Source: Heliocidaris erythrogramma (taxonomy: Eukaryota > Echinodermata > Echinoidea > Camarodonta > Echinometridae). From it: 64,000 nt of DNA. A program made the position numbers and the translations under genes. This document shows positions 59,017 to 64,000 of this stretch, in pieces. The stretch lies in the NCBI GenBank assembly GCA_025617745.1, contig CM046864.1, positions 24,841,152-24,905,151 of the forward strand, in the 5' to 3' direction. The stretch's first letter is position 1; each line of letters begins with the position of its first letter. The notes beneath the pieces are model-generated. The model searched no databases and was not told the origin of the DNA. It worked only from the letters and a program-made list of their open reading frames with translations.

Positions 59017-59205
59017 AGCCGTGGCCTAGGTGATAGTCGAAAAAGGCAGGATATTTTGCATATTCAAAGTCAAAACAATGTGACTTGTGTTGTATTCAGG
59101 ATGGGCCAAATACAGACAATCCAACATTTTTTACTGATCTTCAACACGTTATAACAAAATATGAAAATACACATACCATTATTTGTGGGGATTGGAATTT
59201 ACAGA
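59017..59205 (+). mobile_element. L1/Tx1-like endonuclease fragment, internally deleted
   Basis: GTGGCCTAGGTGATAGTCGAAAAAGG and on corresponds to 60790-60870, then jumps to the equivalent of 61088-61186 (ATGGGCCAAATACAGAC to GGGGATTGGAATTT), losing about 220 bp. The junction has no GT-AG ends, so it is a deletion and not a splice. Confidence 0.8.
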
Positions 59206-59640
59206 CGTGTATCAATCAGATATGATTATTTACGTCTGGGACCGACCTTTAACGTCACCATCCGAAAGACGTGACTCAGTCTCGAACCTGGGTCCGCTGA
59301 ATCAGTTTATAACTTCCACTGGTAGCTGGATTGCATGCCACAACGCCCAGTTGTGGCGTCGCCATGAGATCTCCTATAAAGTGGATGGAGCACCGGCGGG
59401 GCCCAACAATGACATCGTGTCCGGTGATTGGCCAGCGGCACCGACCAATCACAGCGCCCGAGTAGAGACAAACAATAGCACGACAGGGGAACCAACCAGT
59501 AAAAATATATCTATTTCTGCAGTTTCAAGAATAATAGCGCCGCTAAGGCGTGGGTCTGCCGCCTTTGACGGCCTTTCTAGTTATAGTAATTGGATGAGAA
59601 AATATTGACGTGTTAGAAGGAAAAGCATATGATATATATA
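59206..59640 (+). repeat. Block P: CCAAT-containing repeat, copy 1
   Basis: From ACAGACGTGTATCAATCAG to about 59640. It includes TATAAA (59375), GATTGGCCAG and ACCAATCACAG at 59426-59452, matching the gene promoter units at 3501-3738 over about 88 bp (59395-59482). The second copy starts at 63627 and runs off the window. The open frame across it (59183-59608) has no recognisable domain. A TA microsatellite and T run follow at 59633-59667. Confidence 0.7.
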
Positions 59641-59947
59641 TATATATATATTTATTTTTTTTTTTTAAAGAATCGATTTTAAAGTGTGTGTAACTATAGA
59701 AACAATACATAATGAAAAAATAGTATTTTTACGTCATTGTCAAAATTGTGAAACCCCTGGGGAAAGGAGAACATCGTTTCATTTCAGGAACAGAATGAGT
59801 TGGAATAATTCATGTACTGTTGCTGTAACATAGTAAACTGATCTCAGTATAGACATAAATTTCTGACAGATATTATAAATTGAATATGAACTTATACCAG
59901 TTTATTTGAGATCCAGACACTATTAAGATATTAAAGGTTCAATTTAG

Positions 59948-61302
59948 TGTTCATACCGATGATAGTCTGTGCAAAGACTCCTGTCTATACTGTATAGTCT
60001 TAGTGACCATGATGCTGAGGAGATAGACGTAGATATTAACTGAATGATAACATTAAAAAAGATAAAATGAAAAAAAAATAACTTTCACATTATTATTTGT
60101 GTTTAAAAGGACCTTTTATTGTAATCGAAGAGAGTATGAATGAGGACAAACTTAAATAATCATTGGTGATGGTACAAAGTACCATTGACTGTAACTTATA
60201 ATAACCGCATACTACTCTTCAGCGTCATGGTTATTGAATCATCATGATTATTGAATTATTAATTTTTCTCTTTTCTGCTAGTTGGATAAGTTTGGGCGGA
60301 GGCATGGGGATATGGTAGAGGAAGAAATCTGTATTCGTTTTGAAGATATAGATCTTCCAAAGTAATTGACAAACATGATTTCTTTGTATGAAAATGGAAA
60401 TTTTTGAAGGTACAGCCACAAGCATGTTTGAATACTCTAGAAGCACTGCTCTTAATTCTTTTTACTGCGAAAAAACAATCGCCTAAATTAAAACAAGGTA
60501 CGATATCGTTTCTAGCATTGTAAATGAATTAACGTATGAAATGGATTTTGTAGGATCCCCTATGGAGGATAGTCATTCGACTTTCCGTATTGTGTTGTTC
60601 CAAGGGCTCGCAGTGCGAGTCCTTCGTTTTGTTGTATTGTATTTGTCTTGTCGCTGTTGGTGTCTTTGTTTATGTCCTTGTTGTTTGTATACAAAAAGTT
60701 AATACTTCCACAGGTAGTTCCTTATTTCTTTTTCTTAACAAACTCATTTACTATGCACGATGACGTAACGTTTATTTCCATGAATTGTCGTGGCCTAGGT
60801 GATAGTCGAAAAAGGCAGGATATTTTGTATATTTAAAGTCAAAACAATGTGACTTGTGTTGTATTCAGGATACTCATTTTGTACCAGATATAGAGAACGA
60901 CATACGTAGGGGATGGGGAGGCAAATGTTCTTTTCTCTTGCAATACGTCCAACTCAAGGGGAGTAGCTATTCTTTTTAAAGATACGGTCCCAGCAAATAT
61001 AAATAGACAGAAAATAGACAATGTAGGAAACTTTGTGGTTTTAGACTTGACACTTTATGAATATAACATAACATTAGTATCGTTATATGGGCCAAATACA
61101 GACAATCCAACATTTTTTACTGATCTTCAAAACGTTATAACAAAATATGAAAATACACATACCATTATTTGTGGGGATTGGAATTTAGTACAAGATTCAA
61201 CTCTCGACACGTGTAACTACCTCCATGTTAATAAACCTCGAGCAAAACAACAAGTTAAGGAAATGAAGAGTGCATTAGATTTATGCGATCCATGGATCCA
61301 TA
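59948..61302 (+). repeat. 1.36-kb tandem block, unit 1 (includes L1/Tx1 5' fragment)
   Basis: ATACCGATGATAGTCTGTGCAA near 59953 recurs near 61309, offset 1355-1356. The unit contains A/T-rich DNA and a minus-strand frame (60446-60231) I do not recognise, then from 60508 the 5' region of an L1/Tx1-like element and its endonuclease start (ATG 60753). Confidence 0.8.
60753..61302 (+). pseudogene. L1/Tx1-like endonuclease, frameshifted, copy 1
   Basis: Reads DDVTFISMNCRGLGDSRKRQ and then shifts near 60835 (CLQDTHF-type segment read as LCCIQDTHFVPD in the next frame) and again near 60935 (SNSRGVAILFKD), before NITLVSLYGPNTDNPTFF and IICGDWNLVQD (catalytic Asp/Asn region). It ends abruptly after LDLCDPW, where unit 2 of the tandem block starts. 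The domain would nick target DNA in an active element. Here it is dead. Confidence 0.85.
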
Positions 61303-63020
61303 GTGTTGATACCGATGATAGTCTGTGCAAAGACTCCTGTCTATACTGTATAGTCTTAGTAACCATGATGCTGAGGAGATAGACGTAGATATTAATTGAA
61401 TGATAACATTAAAAAAGATAAAATGAAAAAAAAAAACTTTCACATTATTATTTGTGTTTAAAAGGACCTTTTATTGTAATCGAAGAGAGTATGAATGAGG
61501 ACAAACTTAAATAATCATTGGTGATGGTACAAAGTACCATTGACTGTAACTTATAATAACCGCATACTACTCTTCAGCATCATGGTTATTGAATCATCAT
61601 GATTATTGAATTATTAATTTTTCTCTTTTCTGCTAGTTGGATAAGTTTGGGCGGAGGCATGGGGATATGGTAGAGGAAGAAATCTGTATTCGTTTTGAAG
61701 ATATAGATCTTCCAAAGTAATTGACAAACATGATTTCTTTGTATGAAAATGGAAATTTTTGAAGGTACAGCCACAAGCATGTTTGAATACTCTAGAAGCA
61801 CTGCTCTCAATTCTTTTTACTGCGAAAAAAGCAATCGCCTAAATTAAAACAAGGTACGATATCGAACGTGAAAAAGGAACAATCTCTCCATCAAACTGGA
61901 ATGTGTGGATATATTTTATACAGCATCTGTTGGGCTGATATTTTCTTTCTTCCTCTATCTCTATGTGCCTCTTCCTCTCCCTCCTACTCTCTCCATTTAT
62001 AATATATACTGTCAATGATTGCTGATGCATTGGTTATGTAAGGGTTTAATTATAACCCAGATGTAAAATCTAGTTAATTAATGCATATTTTATAAGTCTA
62101 CATCGGTTTTTTGTATTGATATGGACACTGATGTTAATTTACACGAGGTTTTGTGCTAAACGCATGTCGAATATTCGTTTTAATGGAGAGAGGATGTGAA
62201 GGGTATACGCTGTTTTTGTAAGATGGACAAGTTTCTAGCATTGTAAATGAATTAACGTATGAAATGGATTTTGTAGGATCCCCTATGGAGGATAGTCATT
62301 CGACTTTCCGTATTGTGTTGTTCCAAGGGCTCGCAGTGCGAGTCCTTCGTTTTGTTGTATTGTATTTGTCTTGTCGCTGTTGGCGTCTTTGTTTATGTCC
62401 TTGTTGTTTGTATACAAAAAGTTAATACTTCCACAGGTAGTTCCTTATTTCTTTTTCTTAACAAACTCATTTACTATGCACGATGACGTTACGTTTATTT
62501 CCATGAATTGTCGTGGCCTAGGTGATAGTCGAAAAAGGCAGGATATTTTGTATATTTAAAGTCAAAACAATGTGACTTGTGTTGTATTCAGGATACTCAT
62601 TTTGTACCAGATATAGAGAACGACATACGTAGGGGATGGGGAGGCAAATGTTCTTTTCTCTTGCAATACGTCCAACTCAAGGGGAGTAGCTATTCTTTTT
62701 AAAGATACGGTCCCAGCAAATATAAATAGACAGAAAATAGACAATGTAGGAAACTTTGTGGTTTTAGACTTGACACTTTATGAATATAACATAACATTAG
62801 TATCGTTATATGGGCCAAATACAGACAATCCAACATTTTTTTACTGATCTTCAAAACGTTATAACAAAATATGAAAATACACATACCATTATTTGTGGGG
62901 ATTGGAATTTAGTACAAGATTCAACTCTCGACATGTGTAACTACCTCCATGTTAATAAACCTCGAGCAAAACAACAAGTTAAGGAAATGAAGAGTGCATT
63001 AGATTTATGCGATCCATGGA
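61303..63020 (+). repeat. Tandem block, unit 2, with a 367-bp insertion
   Basis: Follows unit 1 in the same order, but 61865-62231 (367 bp) stands between ACGATATCG and TTTCTAGCATTG, which are adjacent in unit 1. The extra piece has a CT-rich stretch and no target duplication or tail, so a deletion from unit 1 is as likely as an insertion here. Confidence 0.8.
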
Positions 63021-63605
63021 GAATTAAATGTCCAACTAAAAGATCATATACATGGCGACAACTAAACCCTTTTAAACAAAGCAGATTAGACTTCTTTTTA
63101 ATATCTTCAGAACTTCTTTCGATAGTTCACAGGGTTGATATTTTTTCCGGGTTATCGAAAGGATCACTCCTTAATTAGTCTAAGTCTGAGCTTAAATCAA
63201 ATAAAGCGAGGTCCCGGTTATTAGAAATTCAATAATTCCTTGTTAAAAAACGAGGGTTTTGTTTTACAAATTAAGAAAAACAATAAAAGAAACTATTTTA
63301 TTTTACGCAAAAGACACTGTAGATTTTGATGAACACGATTCTATAGTTGGTGACTGTGAATTTACTATAAATGATCAATTATTTTTCGAAACTTTGATGA
63401 TGATTATAAGGGGAGATGCTATATCGTATGCTTCCTTCTTAAAGAAAGAAGGTGTAAATAGGCAACAATATTTAGAAAAGAACATTGAAGAGTTAGAAAG
63501 AAAATTGGTAATAAATGATGATAAGACTGCTTTATTAAAGGAAATTAAAGAACTTAGATTAGAACTTGAAACCTTCCGCTCAAAACAGAACGAAGGAAGT
63601 GTGTA
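62476..63605 (+). mobile_element. L1/Tx1-like endonuclease to RT linker, copy 2
   Basis: Same start and the same two frameshifts as copy 1 plus an extra T near 62841, but it continues past CDPW: RIKCPTKRSYTWRQLNPFK, SRLDFFLIS (endonuclease end), then DHSLISLSLSLNQIKRGPGY, a TAG, KFNNSLL, and 63259-63605 reading ETILFYAKDTVDFD, FFETLMMIIRGDAISYASF and LELETFRSKQNEGSV. This is the endonuclease and the linker before the RT. It stops before the RT itself, where block P follows. Possibly the same family as the 3' piece at 78-1594, but they do not overlap. Confidence 0.85.
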
Positions 63606-63626
63606 ATTGTGTAATTGGGTTTTTAC

Positions 63627-64000
63627 AGACGTGTATCAATTAGATATGATTATTTACGTCTGGGACCGACCTTTAACGTCACCATCCGAAAGACGTGACT
63701 CAGTCTCGAACCTGGGTCCGCTGAATCAGTTTATAACTTCCACTGGTAGCTGGATTGCATGCCACAACGCCCAGTTGTGGCGTCGCCATGAGATCTCCTA
63801 TAAAGTGGATGGAGCACCGGCGGGGCCCAACAATGACATCGTGTCCGGTGATTGGCCAGCGGCACCGACCAATCACAGCGCCCGAGTAGAGACAAACAAT
63901 AGCACGACAGGGGAACCAACCAGTAAAAATATATCTATTTCTGCAGTTTCAAGAATAATAGCGCCGCTAAGGCGTGGGTCTGCCGCCTTTGACGGCCTTT
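63627..64000 (+). repeat. Block P, copy 2 (cut by the window end)
   Basis: Nearly identical to 59206-59590, starting ACAGACGTGTATCAATTAG. In both places it directly follows a piece of the L1/Tx1-like element (GATTGGAATTT in copy 1, a GTAATTGGGTTTTT stretch in copy 2). It contains the CCAAT pair at 63846-63871. Confidence 0.8.

Noticed and set aside
59017..59205. Spliced retrocopy of the L1/Tx1 endonuclease
   Set aside because: The missing segment lacks GT-AG ends; it is a simple deletion.

Overview
The window looks like intron-rich, repeat-dense DNA from a marine invertebrate deuterostome, most likely an echinoderm. This is an inference. It rests on several co-resident LINE groups (L1/Tx1-like, CR1/L2-like and a GVRQG/YADD-type lineage), Gypsy fragments of the K02A2.6-like kind, foldback MITEs, many long poly-G/poly-C runs and GT-AG introns. 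No bacterial-type operon, rRNA, tRNA or CRISPR array was seen. Almost every long open frame is a decayed transposon.

Layout. 1-1.7 kb: 3' end of an L1/Tx1-like LINE, split by a 99-bp insert with a 7-bp target duplication. 1.7-3.3 kb: a TIR element. 3.5-8.1 kb: the only convincing host gene, with a CCAAT/TATA promoter, a signal-peptide exon and three further exons that all join in phase 1, predicting a 149-aa secreted protein. Its last intron and last exon lie in a repeat block that recurs at 52.9-54.9 kb (last exon deleted) and 56.4-59.0 kb (last two exons intact), so this is a small dispersed gene family. 5.3-5.7 kb, inside its second intron: a foldback element carrying a Gypsy integrase fragment.

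8.4-27 kb: non-coding DNA, hairpins, a Gypsy RT/RNase H fragment, a 1.7-2.4 kb segmental duplication (12.4-14.8 against 19.6-23.4 kb), foldback MITEs nested in one another, a minus-strand LINE and a 2.6-kb TIR-bounded block. 27.4-35.0 kb: one LINE (LINE-A) broken by a CR1-like insertion in ORF1, two TTAA-flanked DNA elements in ORF2 and a deletion of the RT core. The first TTAA element carries, in antisense, a piece of the host gene (intron 1 plus exon 2).

35.2-42.7 kb: a near-identical 3.75-kb tandem duplication. 44.8-46.3 kb: a purine tract followed by a pyrimidine tract with a 65-bp minisatellite. 47.5-49.7 kb: a CR1/L2-like LINE whose C-terminal coding end is triplicated in frame (219 bp x 3). 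49.9-56.4 kb: dispersed repeats. 59.0-64.0 kb: L1/Tx1-like 5' fragments in tandem-duplicated blocks, with two copies of a CCAAT block related to the host-gene promoter.

The most notable content is the uncharacterised secreted-protein gene family and the capture of one of its exons by a TTAA-type transposon. Nothing was computed. All alignments were made by eye, so identities are qualitative.
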